From assembly GCF_033096465.1 (NCBI RefSeq), contig NZ_AP028156.1, positions 1,012,501-1,076,500 on the forward strand: a stretch of DNA of 64,000 nt. The letters run 5' to 3'. Position 1 is the stretch's first letter, and the number at the start of each line of letters is the position of its first letter. This stretch comes from Blautia luti. GTDB taxonomy: Bacteria > Bacillota > Clostridia > Lachnospirales > Lachnospiraceae. Below, piece by piece: positions 26,336-36,414 of this stretch. Both the position numbers and the translations under genes were made by a program. The notes beneath the pieces were generated by a model. The model was not told where the DNA came from. It saw only the letters and a program-made list of their open reading frames with translations, and did not search any database.

Positions 26336-28129
26336 ATGCGCTATTCAGACGATATCATTGAAGAAGTCAGAATGAAGAATGATATTGTAGACGTTGTATC
26401 CCAGTATGTGAAGCTGACGAGAAGAGGAAGCACCTATTTCGGACTGTGTCCTTTCCATAATGAGAAGACGCCGTCCTTTTCGGTGACACCCTCGAAGCAG
26501 ATGTATTACTGTTTCGGCTGCGGAGCAGGGGGAAATGTTTTTAACTTTGTAATGGAATATGAGAATTATACTTTCGGGGAGGCATTACAGCATCTGGCAG
26601 ACAGAGCAGGAGTGCAGCTGCCGAAGATCGAGTATTCCAGGGAAGCCAGACAGAAGGCAGAAGAGAGAGCTGCTCTTCTGGAGATCAACAAGCTGGCTGC
26701 CAGATACTTTTATTACCAGCTGCGCAGGGAGAGCGGAAAAACAGCTTACGCGTACCTTACAGGCAGAGGGTTAAGTGAGGAGACCATTAAGAAATTCGGT
26801 CTGGGCTATTCCGACAAGTTCAGCGATGACCTGTACAAATTCCTGAAATCAAAGAATTACAGCGATATGCTGCTGAGGGATTCCGGACTTTTTAATGTAG
26901 ATGAACGTCATGGAATGTACGATAAGTTCTGGAACCGTGTGATCTTTCCCATCATGGATGTGAATAACCGTGTGATCGGGTTCGGAGGAAGAGTAATGGG
27001 CGACGGGAAACCGAAATACCTGAATTCTCCGGAAACGAAGATCTTCGACAAGAGCCGGAACCTGTACGGACTGAATGTGGCGAGAACAACCAGGAAAAAT
27101 TATCTGATCCTGTGCGAGGGATACATGGATGTGATCTCCATGCACCAGGCAGGATTTACCAATGCAGTAGCATCATTGGGAACAGCGCTGACATCCGGGC
27201 ATGCAAGCCTGCTGAAGCGCTATACTCAGGAGGTTCTGCTTCTCTACGACAGCGATGATGCAGGAGTGCGTGCAGCACTTCGTGCTATTCCTATTCTGAG
27301 AGAGGCGGGAGTGACATCCAGGGTGGTGAATTTAAGACCTCATAAAGACCCGGATGAATTTATCAAGGCACTGGGTGGTGAGGAATTCGAGAAGCGTCTG
27401 GAACAGGCCATGGACAGCTTTATGTTCCGGGTGCATATGGCACAGAGGGAATTTTCCATGAAAGAACCCCAGGGACAGAACCGGTTCTTCGAACGATGTG
27501 CGCAGATGCTTCTGGAGCTGAGCGATGAGCTGGAGAGAAATCTTTATATAGAGGCTATTGTAAAAGATTACAGAAACTATGGGATCAGTGTGGAGGATCT
27601 GAGAAAAAGGGTGAACACGCTGGCACTGAAAGGAACGCCTGCAGAGCAGAGGGTGCAGCCGAAACAGACCGGCACCCAGCAGAAAAAAAAGGAGAACGCA
27701 GGGGAGAAAGCACAGAAACTGATGCTTACCTGGCTGGTAACCTATCCGGGAATCTTTGAAACTGTGGAGAAATATATCCAGCCTGCAGACTTTATCGTGC
27801 CCCTGTACAGACAGGTGGCAGAAATGTTGTATGAACAGCATGTGCAGGGAGATGTAAACCCTGCAAGACTTTTGAATTCCTTTATAGACAGTGACGAACA
27901 GAGAGAAGTTTCGTCCCTGTTTAATGCAACGATCCACCTGGAAAATGCCCAGGAACAGGATCGTGCATTTGCGGATACGGTACTCAGGATCAAAGAGGAG
28001 AGCCTGAAGGATAAAAATAAAAACTGGGATCCCACAGATATGCAGGGGCTTCAGGAGATCGTAAAAGCAAAAAAGGAACTGGAAGATCTCGGAAGAAAGC
28101 GGCAGCAGCTGCATATTTCTTTCGAATAA
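26336..28129 (+). CDS. dnaG: DNA primase
   Basis: 597 aa. N-terminal CHC2 zinc finger (CPFHNEKTPSFSV, then YYCFGCGAGG, about 40-66), then the RNA polymerase core with TOPRIM (ILCEGYMDVISMHQAGF, then LLLYDSDDAG). A Gln/Lys-rich hinge near 440-460 leads to the C-terminal DnaB-interacting helical domain. It makes RNA primers at the fork. AGAAGGAGG precedes the ATG. Part of the classic dnaG-rpoD arrangement. Confidence 0.97.
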   Translation: MRYSDDIIEEVRMKNDIVDVVSQYVKLTRRGSTYFGLCPFHNEKTPSFSVTPSKQMYYCFGCGAGGNVFNFVMEYENYTFGEALQHLADRAGVQLPKIEYSREARQKAEERAALLEINKLAARYFYYQLRRESGKTAYAYLTGRGLSEETIKKFGLGYSDKFSDDLYKFLKSKNYSDMLLRDSGLFNVDERHGMYDKFWNRVIFPIMDVNNRVIGFGGRVMGDGKPKYLNSPETKIFDKSRNLYGLNVARTTRKNYLILCEGYMDVISMHQAGFTNAVASLGTALTSGHASLLKRYTQEVLLLYDSDDAGVRAALRAIPILREAGVTSRVVNLRPHKDPDEFIKALGGEEFEKRLEQAMDSFMFRVHMAQREFSMKEPQGQNRFFERCAQMLLELSDELERNLYIEAIVKDYRNYGISVEDLRKRVNTLALKGTPAEQRVQPKQTGTQQKKKENAGEKAQKLMLTWLVTYPGIFETVEKYIQPADFIVPLYRQVAEMLYEQHVQGDVNPARLLNSFIDSDEQREVSSLFNATIHLENAQEQDRAFADTVLRIKEESLKDKNKNWDPTDMQGLQEIVKAKKELEDLGRKRQQLHISFE

Positions 28130-28168
28130 GGATAAAATATAAACACTATATGGAGGTATAGAGCACAT

Positions 28169-29296
28169 ATGGAAATGAATATGGGTAAATTCAGTGAGAA
28201 ACTGGTAGAACTTCTGGAACTTGCCAAGAAGAAAAAGAATGTACTGGAGTATCAGGAGATCAACGATTTCTTTAAGGATCAGCCGCTGGGAGTGGAGCAG
28301 ATGGAGAAAGTCTTCGACTTCCTGGAAGCCAGCGGAGTAGATGTGCTTAGGATCACAGACAATAATGCAGATGATATGCTTCTGGACGATGGAGATGATA
28401 TTGACAAGATCGGCGAGGAAGAGGAGATCGAACTTGACAAGATCGACCTTTCCGTACCTGAGGGCGTCAGCATCGAAGATCCGGTCCGTATGTATCTGAA
28501 AGAGATCGGTAAAGTTCCGCTTCTTTCTGCAGAAGAAGAAATTGAACTTGCCAAAAGAATGGAGAACGGTGATGAGGCAGCGAAGAAACGTCTGGCAGAA
28601 GCCAACCTTCGTCTGGTTGTCAGCATTGCGAAAAGATATGTAGGCCGTGGAATGCTTTTCCTTGACCTGATCCAGGAAGGAAACCTTGGTCTGATCAAAG
28701 CTGTAGAGAAATTTGACTACCGCAAGGGATATAAGTTCAGTACCTATGCAACCTGGTGGATCCGTCAGGCTATTACCAGAGCCATCGCAGACCAGGCAAG
28801 AACCATCCGTATCCCGGTTCATATGGTTGAGACGATCAACAAGCTGATCCGCGTTTCCCGTCAGTTACTGCAGGAGCTTGGACGTGAACCTACGCCGGAA
28901 GAGATTGCAGCAGAGATGGATATGTCTGTGGAACGTGTCCGTGAGATCCTGAAGATTTCCCAAGAACCGGTTTCCCTGGAAACTCCTATCGGTGAAGAGG
29001 AAGACAGCCATCTGGGAGATTTCATCCAGGATGACAATGTTCCGGTACCTGCAGATGCAGCAGCATTTACACTTCTTAAGGAACAGCTGGTGGAAGTCCT
29101 CAGTACTCTTACAGACAGAGAGCAGAAAGTTCTCAGACTGCGTTTCGGTCTGGATGACGGACGTGCCAGAACACTGGAAGAAGTAGGAAAAGAATTTAAT
29201 GTAACAAGAGAACGTATCCGTCAGATCGAGGCCAAAGCTCTTCGTAAATTACGTCATCCGAGCCGCAGCCGTAAGCTGAAGGATTACCTGGATTAA
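28169..29296 (+). CDS. rpoD: RNA polymerase primary sigma factor (SigA/RpoD)
   Basis: 375 aa. A short acidic region 1.1 is followed by region 1.2 ([11 protein letters not shown]). Regions 2.1-2.4 contain [36 protein letters not shown] and RTIRIPVHM. Region 4.2 is [20 protein letters not shown]. Full group 1 sigma architecture, matching the TTGACA/TATAAT promoters in this window. TGGAGGT lies 12 nt before the chosen ATG; 28178 and 28184 are alternatives. Ten nt separate it from trmK. Confidence 0.97.
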   Translation: MEMNMGKFSEKLVELLELAKKKKNVLEYQEINDFFKDQPLGVEQMEKVFDFLEASGVDVLRITDNNADDMLLDDGDDIDKIGEEEEIELDKIDLSVPEGVSIEDPVRMYLKEIGKVPLLSAEEEIELAKRMENGDEAAKKRLAEANLRLVVSIAKRYVGRGMLFLDLIQEGNLGLIKAVEKFDYRKGYKFSTYATWWIRQAITRAIADQARTIRIPVHMVETINKLIRVSRQLLQELGREPTPEEIAAEMDMSVERVREILKISQEPVSLETPIGEEEDSHLGDFIQDDNVPVPADAAAFTLLKEQLVEVLSTLTDREQKVLRLRFGLDDGRARTLEEVGKEFNVTRERIRQIEAKALRKLRHPSRSRKLKDYLD

Positions 29297-29306
29297 GGAG
29301 CCTGTT

Positions 29307-30014
29307 ATGCAGCTTTCACTACGTTTGTCTGCAGTGGCAGGCCTGGTAACCAGGGGAAACAGACTGGCAGATGTAGGATGCGATCATGGTTATCTGCCGG
29401 TATATCTGTATCAGAAAGGGATCATTCCTCATGGGATCGCCATGGATGTCCGCCCGGGTCCTTTGTCCAGGGCGCAGGAACATATTGCACAGTATGGACT
29501 GGAACAGTACATAGAAACCCGGCTCTCCGATGGACTGGAGAAGCTGGAAGCAGGGGAGGCAGATACGCTTGTGATCGCAGGAATGGGCGGCCCTCTTATG
29601 GAAAGGATCCTCACAGACGGTGAGGCAGTCCGGGAAAGTTTCCGGGAGATGATCCTGCAGCCGCAGTCTGATATTCCACATTTCCGCAGATTTATAAAGG
29701 AGATCGGGTGGAAGATCGTGGAGGAGGAGATGATCCTGGAAGATGGGAAATTCTATCCCATGATGAAGGTCATTCCCGGAGAAAAGGAGCATATTTGTGC
29801 AGATACGCCTTATACTTTAAGTGAGTGGTTCGGCAGTATGCTTCTGGAGCGGAAACACCCTGTTCTGAAGGAGTATCTGGAAAGAGAGCTCCGCATCCGC
29901 AATGAGATCCTTGATAAATTAAAGAAAGCGCCTGATGCCAAGAAACGGACAGGTGAGATAGAGGAGGAGAAGCAGGCGATCATCGCTGCTTTAAAGGAAT
30001 ATGAAAGCATATGA
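29307..30014 (+). CDS. trmK: tRNA (adenine(22)-N(1))-methyltransferase
   Basis: 235 aa. Rossmann methyltransferase of the TrmK family that makes m1A22 in tRNA. SAM motif ADVGCDHGYLPVYL is at residues 21-34. Family block VIAGMGGPLMERIL stands at the active-site position. C-terminal coiled coil. It sits right after rpoD and overlaps the Nif3-like gene by 14 nt, a gene order also known in Bacillus. Confidence 0.92.
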   Translation: MQLSLRLSAVAGLVTRGNRLADVGCDHGYLPVYLYQKGIIPHGIAMDVRPGPLSRAQEHIAQYGLEQYIETRLSDGLEKLEAGEADTLVIAGMGGPLMERILTDGEAVRESFREMILQPQSDIPHFRRFIKEIGWKIVEEEMILEDGKFYPMMKVIPGEKEHICADTPYTLSEWFGSMLLERKHPVLKEYLERELRIRNEILDKLKKAPDAKKRTGEIEEEKQAIIAALKEYESI

Positions 30015-30783
30015 ACTGACCTCCTGGCTGGAGAAGAAGTATCCTGCAGATGCAGCAGAAGACTGGGATAATGTAGGACTTCTCACAGGAGATGATACCA
30101 ATGAGATCAGCCATGTATTTCTGGCTTTGGATCTGACAGAGGAAACACTGGCTGAAGCCATAGAGGATGGAGCGGATATGATCATTACCCACCATCCCAT
30201 GATCTTTTCCGGGATCAAGAAGATCAATAATCATAATTTTACAGGGAGAAAGATCATAAAACTGATCCAGAAGGGAATTGTCTATTATGCCATGCATACC
30301 AATTATGATGTGCTGGGCATGGCAGATTTAAGTGCAGATTATACGAAGATGCACAATACGACAGTTCTTTCTGTAACTGAAGAGAGAAACGGTGAGGTGC
30401 AGGGATTCGGCAGGGTCGGAGACCTTCCGGAAGAGATGACTCTGAGGGCGTATGCGCAGCTGATCAAGAAATCCCTGAAATTAAATGATGTGAAGGTCTA
30501 TGGTGACCTGGATGCCAAAGTAAAGCGTGCAGCCGTCTGTACAGGATCAGGTAAGAGCATGATCAAAGATGCCATTAAGGCAGGTGCAGATGTGTACGTG
30601 ACCGGTGATATCGATCATCATACCGGAATCGATACCGTTGCCCAGGGACTGGCACTGATCGACGCCGGACACTATGGAACAGAATATGTTTTTATGGATG
30701 CGATGAAGAAAGAACTGGAACAGGCTTTTCCCAAGCTGAAGATTTCCAGTGCAGAAGTAAAGAGCCCGTACACAATTTTGTGA
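30001..30783 (+). CDS. Nif3-like dinuclear metal centre protein
   Basis: 260 aa. Family motifs are AEDWDNVGLLTG, ITHHPMIFSGIKKI and, near the end, DAGHYGTEY. They carry the His/Asp/Glu ligands of the di-metal site. It lacks the middle PII-like insert of longer YqfO proteins. Biochemical role is uncertain; it is often beside trmK. It starts inside trmK (14-nt overlap). The stop lies within a hairpin (CCCGTA near 30765 with TACGGG near 30784), a weak terminator at best. Confidence 0.88.
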   Translation: MKAYELTSWLEKKYPADAAEDWDNVGLLTGDDTNEISHVFLALDLTEETLAEAIEDGADMIITHHPMIFSGIKKINNHNFTGRKIIKLIQKGIVYYAMHTNYDVLGMADLSADYTKMHNTTVLSVTEERNGEVQGFGRVGDLPEEMTLRAYAQLIKKSLKLNDVKVYGDLDAKVKRAAVCTGSGKSMIKDAIKAGADVYVTGDIDHHTGIDTVAQGLALIDAGHYGTEYVFMDAMKKELEQAFPKLKISSAEVKSPYTIL

Positions 30784-30832
30784 TACGGGTTCTTACCATA
30801 TTGTCGGCATAACAGAAATGGAGGCAGGATTT

Positions 30833-32500
30833 ATGGAACAGAAAATGTATCATGTTACAATAAAGGGAGAGACGAAGGAATATCCGGAAGGAATCCCTTA
30901 CAGTGAGATTGTGAAAGAATACGAAGGTGCCGGTGATGCGCCGGTGATCCTGGTGCTGGTGGATGGAAGGCTGAGAGAACTGCATAAACGGCTGAAAGGT
31001 GACTGTACCATTGAATGCGTGACAACCAGTGATCCGATCGGACATCAGACTTATAAGAGAAGCGCCTGCCTGATCCTTCTGAAGGCCATCTATGATGTGG
31101 CAGGGCAGGAGAACATAGATAAGGTAGTGATTCACTATTCAGTGGGAAGCGGGTATTATTTTACAATGAAGGGCGGTACTGAGCTGACACAGGAATTTAT
31201 TGATCAGGTAAAGAGCCGGATGCATGAGATCGTAGATGCCCGTCTGCCGATTCAGAAGAGAAGCGTCAGCACAGATGATGCCATTGCCATGTTCCATAAA
31301 TATCATATGTACGATAAGGAACGGCTGTTTTATTACAGAAGAGTATCCAGGGTAAATCTCTACAGTATAGAGAATTTCGAAGATTATTTCTATGGATTTA
31401 TGGCAAATCATACAGGGTATATTCAGTATTTTGACCTGTTTTTATATGAAGGAGGATTTATCCTTCAGCTGCCGAACCAGGCCGAACCGGATAAAATCCC
31501 GGAATTCAGACCCCAGGAAAAGATCTTTCATGTACAGAGGGAATCTCAGGAGTGGGGAGACCGTCTGGATATCTCCACAGTGGGAGAAATGAATGACAAA
31601 GTGACCCATGGAGGGATCCAGGATATTCTGCTGATCCAGGAAGCCATGCAGGAGGGCAGGATTTCGGAAATTGCAGCCCAGATCGCAGCTGCCGGAAATA
31701 AGAAGTTCGTAATGATCGCAGGTCCGTCTTCTTCTGGAAAGACCACATTTTCCCACAGATTGTCTATCCAGCTGGCTGCACACGGGATGAAACCTCATCC
31801 CATCGCAGTAGATAATTATTTCGTGAACAGGGAATTTACCCCTGTGGATGAATTTGGAGAGAAGAATTTCGAATGCCTGGAAGCCATTGATGTGAAACAG
31901 TTCAACCAGGATATGTTAGACCTGCTGGATGGAAAGCGCGTGGAGCTTCCTGTCTTTAATTTCAAGACAGGACATAGGGAATATAAGGGCGACTTCCTTC
32001 AGCTTGGAAAAGAGGATGTTCTGGTCATCGAGGGAATTCATGGATTGAATGACAAATTAAGCTATGCACTGCCCCAAGAGAGCAAGTTTAAAATCTATAT
32101 CAGTGCATTGACTCAACTGAATATTGATGAGCATAACCGGATTCCCACTACTGACGGCAGGCTGATCCGCAGGATTGTAAGAGATGCACGTACCAGAGGA
32201 ACTTCCGCGAAGGAGACCATCGCCAGGTGGCCCTCTGTGCGCAGGGGAGAGGAACAGAATATCTTTCCGTTCCAGGAAGAAGCAGATGTGATGTTTAATT
32301 CTGCGCTGATCTATGAACTTGCGTGCCTGAAGGTTTATGCAGAACCGTTGCTGTTCGGAATTGATAAAAATGAGCCGGAATATGCAGAAGCGAAAAGGCT
32401 TCTGAAATTCTTTGATTATTTTCTGCCTGTTCCAAGTGAGGCAGTGCCCCATAATTCCATTCTGAGAGAATTTATCGGGGGAAGCTGTTTCAATGTATAA
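30833..32500 (+). CDS. nucleoside (uridine) kinase with N-terminal TGS/ThrRS-like domains
   Basis: 555 aa. Residues 1-60 resemble a TGS domain, and about 60-250 resemble the second additional domain of threonyl-tRNA synthetase. A P-loop kinase of the uridine kinase type follows (GPSSSGKTTFSHRLS near 290, then AVDNYFVNRE and VLVIEGIHGLN). The domain fusion is known in Clostridia and Thermotoga; the role of the N-terminal half is unknown. Start 30833 follows GGAGGCAGGATTT; ATG at 30818 is inside that site. Confidence 0.85.
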   Translation: MEQKMYHVTIKGETKEYPEGIPYSEIVKEYEGAGDAPVILVLVDGRLRELHKRLKGDCTIECVTTSDPIGHQTYKRSACLILLKAIYDVAGQENIDKVVIHYSVGSGYYFTMKGGTELTQEFIDQVKSRMHEIVDARLPIQKRSVSTDDAIAMFHKYHMYDKERLFYYRRVSRVNLYSIENFEDYFYGFMANHTGYIQYFDLFLYEGGFILQLPNQAEPDKIPEFRPQEKIFHVQRESQEWGDRLDISTVGEMNDKVTHGGIQDILLIQEAMQEGRISEIAAQIAAAGNKKFVMIAGPSSSGKTTFSHRLSIQLAAHGMKPHPIAVDNYFVNREFTPVDEFGEKNFECLEAIDVKQFNQDMLDLLDGKRVELPVFNFKTGHREYKGDFLQLGKEDVLVIEGIHGLNDKLSYALPQESKFKIYISALTQLNIDEHNRIPTTDGRLIRRIVRDARTRGTSAKETIARWPSVRRGEEQNIFPFQEEADVMFNSALIYELACLKVYAEPLLFGIDKNEPEYAEAKRLLKFFDYFLPVPSEAVPHNSILREFIGGSCFNV

Positions 32501-32518
32501 AAGGAATGGCAAAATAGC

Positions 32519-32547
32519 TTTACAAGTAAAAAAAATCGTGTTAGAAT
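32519..32547 (+). promoter_or_regulatory. promoter of rnpB
   Basis: TTTACA (32519-32524), 17 nt, TAGAAT (32542-32547), ending just before the mature RNA 5' end. Confidence 0.75.
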
Positions 32548-32552
32548 AGCAC

Positions 32553-32908
32553 TTGCGCAACCAGGCCAGGTAATCGCGGCTGAACAGACGAAAGGGTTCA
32601 GACGAGGAAAGTCCGGGCTTCGCAGGGCAGGATGCCGGATAACGTCCGGTGGAGGTGACTCCCAGACCAGTGCAACAGAAATAAACCGCCTCACCTGTTG
32701 AGGTAAGGGTGGAAAGGTAGTGTAAGAGACTACCGCCGTCCTGGTAACAGGCCGGGCACATGTAAACTCCATTCGAAGCAAGACCGAATAGAAAGCGATA
32801 CGGCTGCCCGTCGTGCTTTCAGGTGGGTCGCTTGAGCCCTATGGCAACGTAGGGCCTAGACAGATGATTACCCAATGACATAACCCGGCTTATCGGTCTG
32901 ATTGCGTA
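32553..32908 (+). ncRNA. rnpB: RNase P RNA, class A
   Basis: Catalytic RNA that removes 5' leaders of pre-tRNAs. The universally conserved blocks are present: GAGGAAAGTCCGGGC near 32615, AGGGTGGAAAGGT, and near the 3' end ACAGATGATTACCC followed by ACCCGGCTTAT. The termini are set by the P1 pairing of CGCAA (32556) with TTGCG (32906). Confidence 0.96.
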
Positions 32909-32926
32909 TAAGAATAAGAAATTGAG

Positions 32927-32979
32927 ATCTCACTGCTGATGTGGAAAATTTGTCTGCGTCAGTCGGTGAGATTTTTTTG
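32927..32979 (+). terminator. terminator of rnpB
   Basis: ATCTCACTG pairs with CGGTGAGAT after an interrupted stem, followed by seven Ts. The next stretch, 32980-33072, shows nothing. Confidence 0.8.
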
Positions 32980-33072
32980 CATAGAAAATTATTCTTAACT
33001 GCATTACAACTGGGAAATCTGATACAGGCGGATGTTTCAGCAAATAAGATTCCTGTATACGAAAAAATGATA

Positions 33073-33111
33073 GAATAAAAATAACCGGGAACAACGATGG
33101 CTCCCGGTTAT
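33073..33111 (-). terminator. terminator of pyrBI
   Basis: ATAACCGGGA pairs with TCCCGGTTAT. On the minus strand the stem is followed by TTTTATTC. Confidence 0.8.
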
Positions 33112-33138
33112 GTAAAGATTCATATGAGGTACTGCTGA

Positions 33139-33576
33139 TTATTTATTGCGTTTGCCAGTATATTTCTCTTCACAGTATTTGCATCTGTAAACTTCGTTCT
33201 CTTCATCTGCAAGAACAAATACCTGATCAAGACCCTGCTCAATAGAAGTGATGCAGCGGGGATTCTTGCATTTGATCACATTTACAACCTGTTTTGGAAG
33301 TTTCAGGTCTTTCTTTGCAACAATTTTCTCATCTTTGATGATGTTTACAGTAATGTTATGGTCAATGAAACCAAGGATATCCAGATCAAGATTCTCAATC
33401 GGGCATTCGACCTTGATGATATCTTTCTTTCCCATTTTGTTGCTGCGTGCGTTCTTGATGATCGCAACAGTACAGTCAAGTTTATCAAGCTTCAGATCAT
33501 GATAGATAGTCATGGCCTTGCCGGCTTTGATATGGTCTAATACATAACCTTCACGAAGTGCGCCAACATTTAACAT
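33139..33576 (-). CDS. pyrI: aspartate carbamoyltransferase regulatory subunit
   Basis: 145 aa. N-terminal effector-binding domain, then a C-terminal zinc domain with four cysteines (CKNPRCITS and [10 protein letters not shown]). It carries nucleotide allostery for PyrB. It overlaps pyrB by 7 nt. No other pyr gene is adjacent. Confidence 0.95.
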   Translation of the reverse strand: MLNVGALREGYVLDHIKAGKAMTIYHDLKLDKLDCTVAIIKNARSNKMGKKDIIKVECPIENLDLDILGFIDHNITVNIIKDEKIVAKKDLKLPKQVVNVIKCKNPRCITSIEQGLDQVFVLADEENEVYRCKYCEEKYTGKRNK

Positions 33577-34493
33577 GGTAATTTTACCTCCAGTAATGTG
33601 AGAATCAGGGCCATACGTACATATACACCGTACTGCACCTGTTTGAAATAAGCTGCTCTCGGGTCAGAATCTACTTCTGTTGCGATTTCGTTTACACGTG
33701 GAAGTGGATGAAGGATATACATATCATCCTTTGCAAGCTCCAGTTTCTGTTTATCCAGAATATAGAAATCTTTCATGCGGACATAATCTTCCTCATTGAA
33801 GAAACGTTCTTTCTGTACACGTGTCATGTACAGGATATCAAGTTCAGGTAAAGCGTCTTCAAGTCTCTCGACTTCCTGGAACTCAACATTGTTCTTCTTC
33901 AGGACATCTTCGCGGATGTAACTTGGGATACGAAGTTCTTCCGGTGAGATCAGTATAAACTTCACATTGTTGTAACGTACAAGTGCCTCGATCAGGGAGT
34001 GAACGGTACGTCCGAATTTCAGGTCACCGCACAGACCGATAGTAATGTTGTCTAAACGTCCCTTAAGAGAACGAATGGTAAGTAAATCAGTTAATGTCTG
34101 GGTAGGATGTTGATGACCACCGTCACCGGCGTTGATAACAGGAATAGAAGAAGCCATAGAAGCTACTAACGGAGCGCCCTCTTTCGGGTGACGCATAGCA
34201 CAGATATCTGCATAACAGGAAACGACACGAATCGTATCAGCAACACTTTCGCCTTTGGAAGCGGAACTGGAATCAGCTGATGAAAAACCAAGGACTTTAC
34301 CGCCGAGATTCATCATAGCAGCTTCAAAGCTGAGGCGGGTACGGGTACTTGGTTCGTAGAATAAGGTGGCAAGTCTCTTATCATCGCAGACATGTGCGTA
34401 TTTATCAGGGTGTTTCTCAATATCACTGGCCAGGTCGAGAAGAGTGTTAAGCTCGTCTACAGACAGGTCAAGTGGACTCATTAAGTGTCTCAT
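33570..34493 (-). CDS. pyrB: aspartate carbamoyltransferase catalytic subunit
   Basis: 307 aa. Makes N-carbamoyl-aspartate in pyrimidine synthesis. The carbamoyl-phosphate loop [16 protein letters not shown], the mobile loop [11 protein letters not shown] and HPTQTLTDL are intact, as is [10 protein letters not shown]. Upstream, TATGGAGGTATGAA gives the ribosome site. I see no PyrR-type attenuator in the short leader (34494-34560). Confidence 0.97.
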   Translation of the reverse strand: MRHLMSPLDLSVDELNTLLDLASDIEKHPDKYAHVCDDKRLATLFYEPSTRTRLSFEAAMMNLGGKVLGFSSADSSSASKGESVADTIRVVSCYADICAMRHPKEGAPLVASMASSIPVINAGDGGHQHPTQTLTDLLTIRSLKGRLDNITIGLCGDLKFGRTVHSLIEALVRYNNVKFILISPEELRIPSYIREDVLKKNNVEFQEVERLEDALPELDILYMTRVQKERFFNEEDYVRMKDFYILDKQKLELAKDDMYILHPLPRVNEIATEVDSDPRAAYFKQVQYGVYVRMALILTLLEVKLPC

Positions 34494-34569
34494 TTCATAC
34501 CTCCATATTTTGTTGGTGCAGGAATTTTCGTAATCCTTCTTAACATCATATAATAATCAGGTATATTTT

Positions 34570-34956
34570 TCAAGATAGTTTTCCAAGTATTTTTTCAAAA
34601 AAAAGTCCGGTTCCGAACCACAGAGGCGCATAGTCAAAACGGATCACGCCCATGAAGTTGAAAGGGGAACTGCTGTAGTCCCAGGGACACATGTGAAAAC
34701 GGCGCAAAAGGGTTCCACTTAAGAATTCTACGAAAAAAATCCCCACTGTGTAGATACAGCCGCGGATAAATGTGGACACTTTGGAAAGTCTGGCTGAAAC
34801 AGGACGGATAATTGTGGCACAGCCATAGATGGGAAACATTAAAAGAGAGGTCCGGGCAGTCATGGTAAGTTCACCGGCCAGTATGGAATGGAGCCCTGTC
34901 CAGAGGATTTCCAGGCACCATCCTATAAAGCCGCAGATCAGAAAGTTTTTTTTCAA
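34570..34956 (-). CDS. small integral membrane protein, putative ABC-transporter permease (CmpB-like) family
   Basis: 128 aa with about four hydrophobic segments. The late block CPWDYSSSPFNFMGVIRFDY is the hallmark of the family annotated as putative ABC transporter type IV/CmpB. No ATPase partner is nearby and no transport role can be claimed. It ends 77 nt before pyrB starts, on the same strand. AGGAGGAAT lies upstream. Confidence 0.75.
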   Translation of the reverse strand: MKKNFLICGFIGWCLEILWTGLHSILAGELTMTARTSLLMFPIYGCATIIRPVSARLSKVSTFIRGCIYTVGIFFVEFLSGTLLRRFHMCPWDYSSSPFNFMGVIRFDYAPLWFGTGLFFEKILGKLS

Positions 34957-35007
34957 ATCAGGATTCCTCCTTTACATAAATTTAACCTGTTTGTAGTATT
35001 GCCTGCC

Positions 35008-35036
35008 TTGAAAAAAACATACGTCTGGGCTATAAT
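35008..35036 (+). promoter_or_regulatory. promoter of the folC-pheA operon
   Basis: TTGAAA (35008-35013), 17 nt, TATAAT (35031-35036). An inverted repeat TGTTAC (35051-35056) with GTAACA (35065-35070) lies just downstream and may be an operator. Confidence 0.75.
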
Positions 35037-35106
35037 GAGCGAAAGCAGAATGTTACTGTAAATGGTAACAAATGAATTACATAAGAAAATATAAGGAGCC
35101 AAAAAC

Positions 35107-36414
35107 ATGAATTATCAGGAAAGCCGGGAATACATAGACAGAGTTACACGGGAAATTCCCAGTGTACTTGGACTGGATCATATGCGGGAGATGATGAAAC
35201 GTCTTGGAAATCCCCAGGATGATCTGAAGTATGTCCATGTAGCCGGCACGAATGGCAAAGGATCTGTCATCGCATTTCTCTATTCTGTATTATCAGAAGC
35301 AGGATACCGGGTAGGCAGATATGTATCCCCAACTCTTTATTCCTACAGAGGAAGAATGGAGATTTCAGGAAAGAGGATCAGCCGGGACAGCTTTGCCGCA
35401 TATATGACACAGGTAGCAGATGTGATCGCTGCCATGACAGAGGACGGATATCCTCATCCCACAGCATTTGAGATCGAGACGGCTGTGGCATTTCTGTTTT
35501 TCAGAAACGAGAACTGTGATCTCGTACTTCTTGAAGTCGGAATGGGCGGAAATCTGGACGCCACCAACATTATCAAAAACACCATGCTGTCCGTGCTGGT
35601 ATCCATAAGCATGGATCACATGTCTTTTCTTGGAAATACCCTGGGGGAAATCGCTGAGAAAAAAGCAGGAATCATAAAAGAGAACAGCCACGTTGTCACC
35701 TCTCTTCAGAAAAAAGAGGCCATGGACGTAATATGCAGTCAGTGTGAGAAATGCCATGCAGAATGTGTTGTGGCAGACCCGGGTAAGGCACAGGTACTGG
35801 CAGAAAGCTGTCTGGGTCAGACGCTTCTGTATGAGGGAGAAAAGTATGAGATCCCCCTGGCAGGTGTCTATCAGAAAGAGAACGCAGTGGTTGCTTTGAA
35901 TGCCCTGAAAGTGCTGGATACCCTTGGCTTTGCTTCCACACCGGAACAGAAGAAAGCGGGAATGAAGCATACAGTCTGGAATGGAAGATTCACAGTTCTT
36001 TGTACAGAGCCCCTTTTCGTAGTGGACGGAGCACATAATCCGGCAGCAGCAGACATGATGGCTGCATCTATTGAACATTATTTCAAAGGGAAACGTCTGA
36101 TCTATATCATGGGCGTTTTCGGAGATAAGGATTACAGGAGTGTAGTGGCGAAAACAGTACCTTACGCAGACAAGATACTGACCATCCAGACACCGAACAA
36201 TGAGCGTGCCCTTCCTGCTGCGAAGCTGGCTGAGACAGTGAAGGAATTCCATAAAGATGTCCAGGCCCGGGAATCCATAGAGCAGGCGGTGGAGACTGCC
36301 TTCAGACTGGCACATAAGGAGGATGTGATCCTCGCTTTCGGTTCTCTGTCGTTTATCGGAGAGATGACAGACCTGGTGGAGAAAGAGAAGAAACGAGAGG
36401 GAAAACAGAAATGA
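35107..36414 (+). CDS. folC: folylpolyglutamate synthase/dihydrofolate synthase
   Basis: 435 aa, Mur-ligase fold. The P-loop is VAGTNGKGSVIAFL (about residues 45-58). The later LEVGMGGNLDATNII, SISMDHMSFLGNTLGEIA and DGAHNPAA complete the active site. Adds glutamate to folates. ATAAGGAGCC precedes the ATG. It overlaps pheA by 4 nt (ATGA). Confidence 0.93.
   Translation: MNYQESREYIDRVTREIPSVLGLDHMREMMKRLGNPQDDLKYVHVAGTNGKGSVIAFLYSVLSEAGYRVGRYVSPTLYSYRGRMEISGKRISRDSFAAYMTQVADVIAAMTEDGYPHPTAFEIETAVAFLFFRNENCDLVLLEVGMGGNLDATNIIKNTMLSVLVSISMDHMSFLGNTLGEIAEKKAGIIKENSHVVTSLQKKEAMDVICSQCEKCHAECVVADPGKAQVLAESCLGQTLLYEGEKYEIPLAGVYQKENAVVALNALKVLDTLGFASTPEQKKAGMKHTVWNGRFTVLCTEPLFVVDGAHNPAAADMMAASIEHYFKGKRLIYIMGVFGDKDYRSVVAKTVPYADKILTIQTPNNERALPAAKLAETVKEFHKDVQARESIEQAVETAFRLAHKEDVILAFGSLSFIGEMTDLVEKEKKREGKQK

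Noticed and set aside
33570-34560. PyrR attenuator upstream of pyrB
   Set aside because: The leader is short and shows neither terminator/antiterminator pairs nor a PyrR-binding loop.
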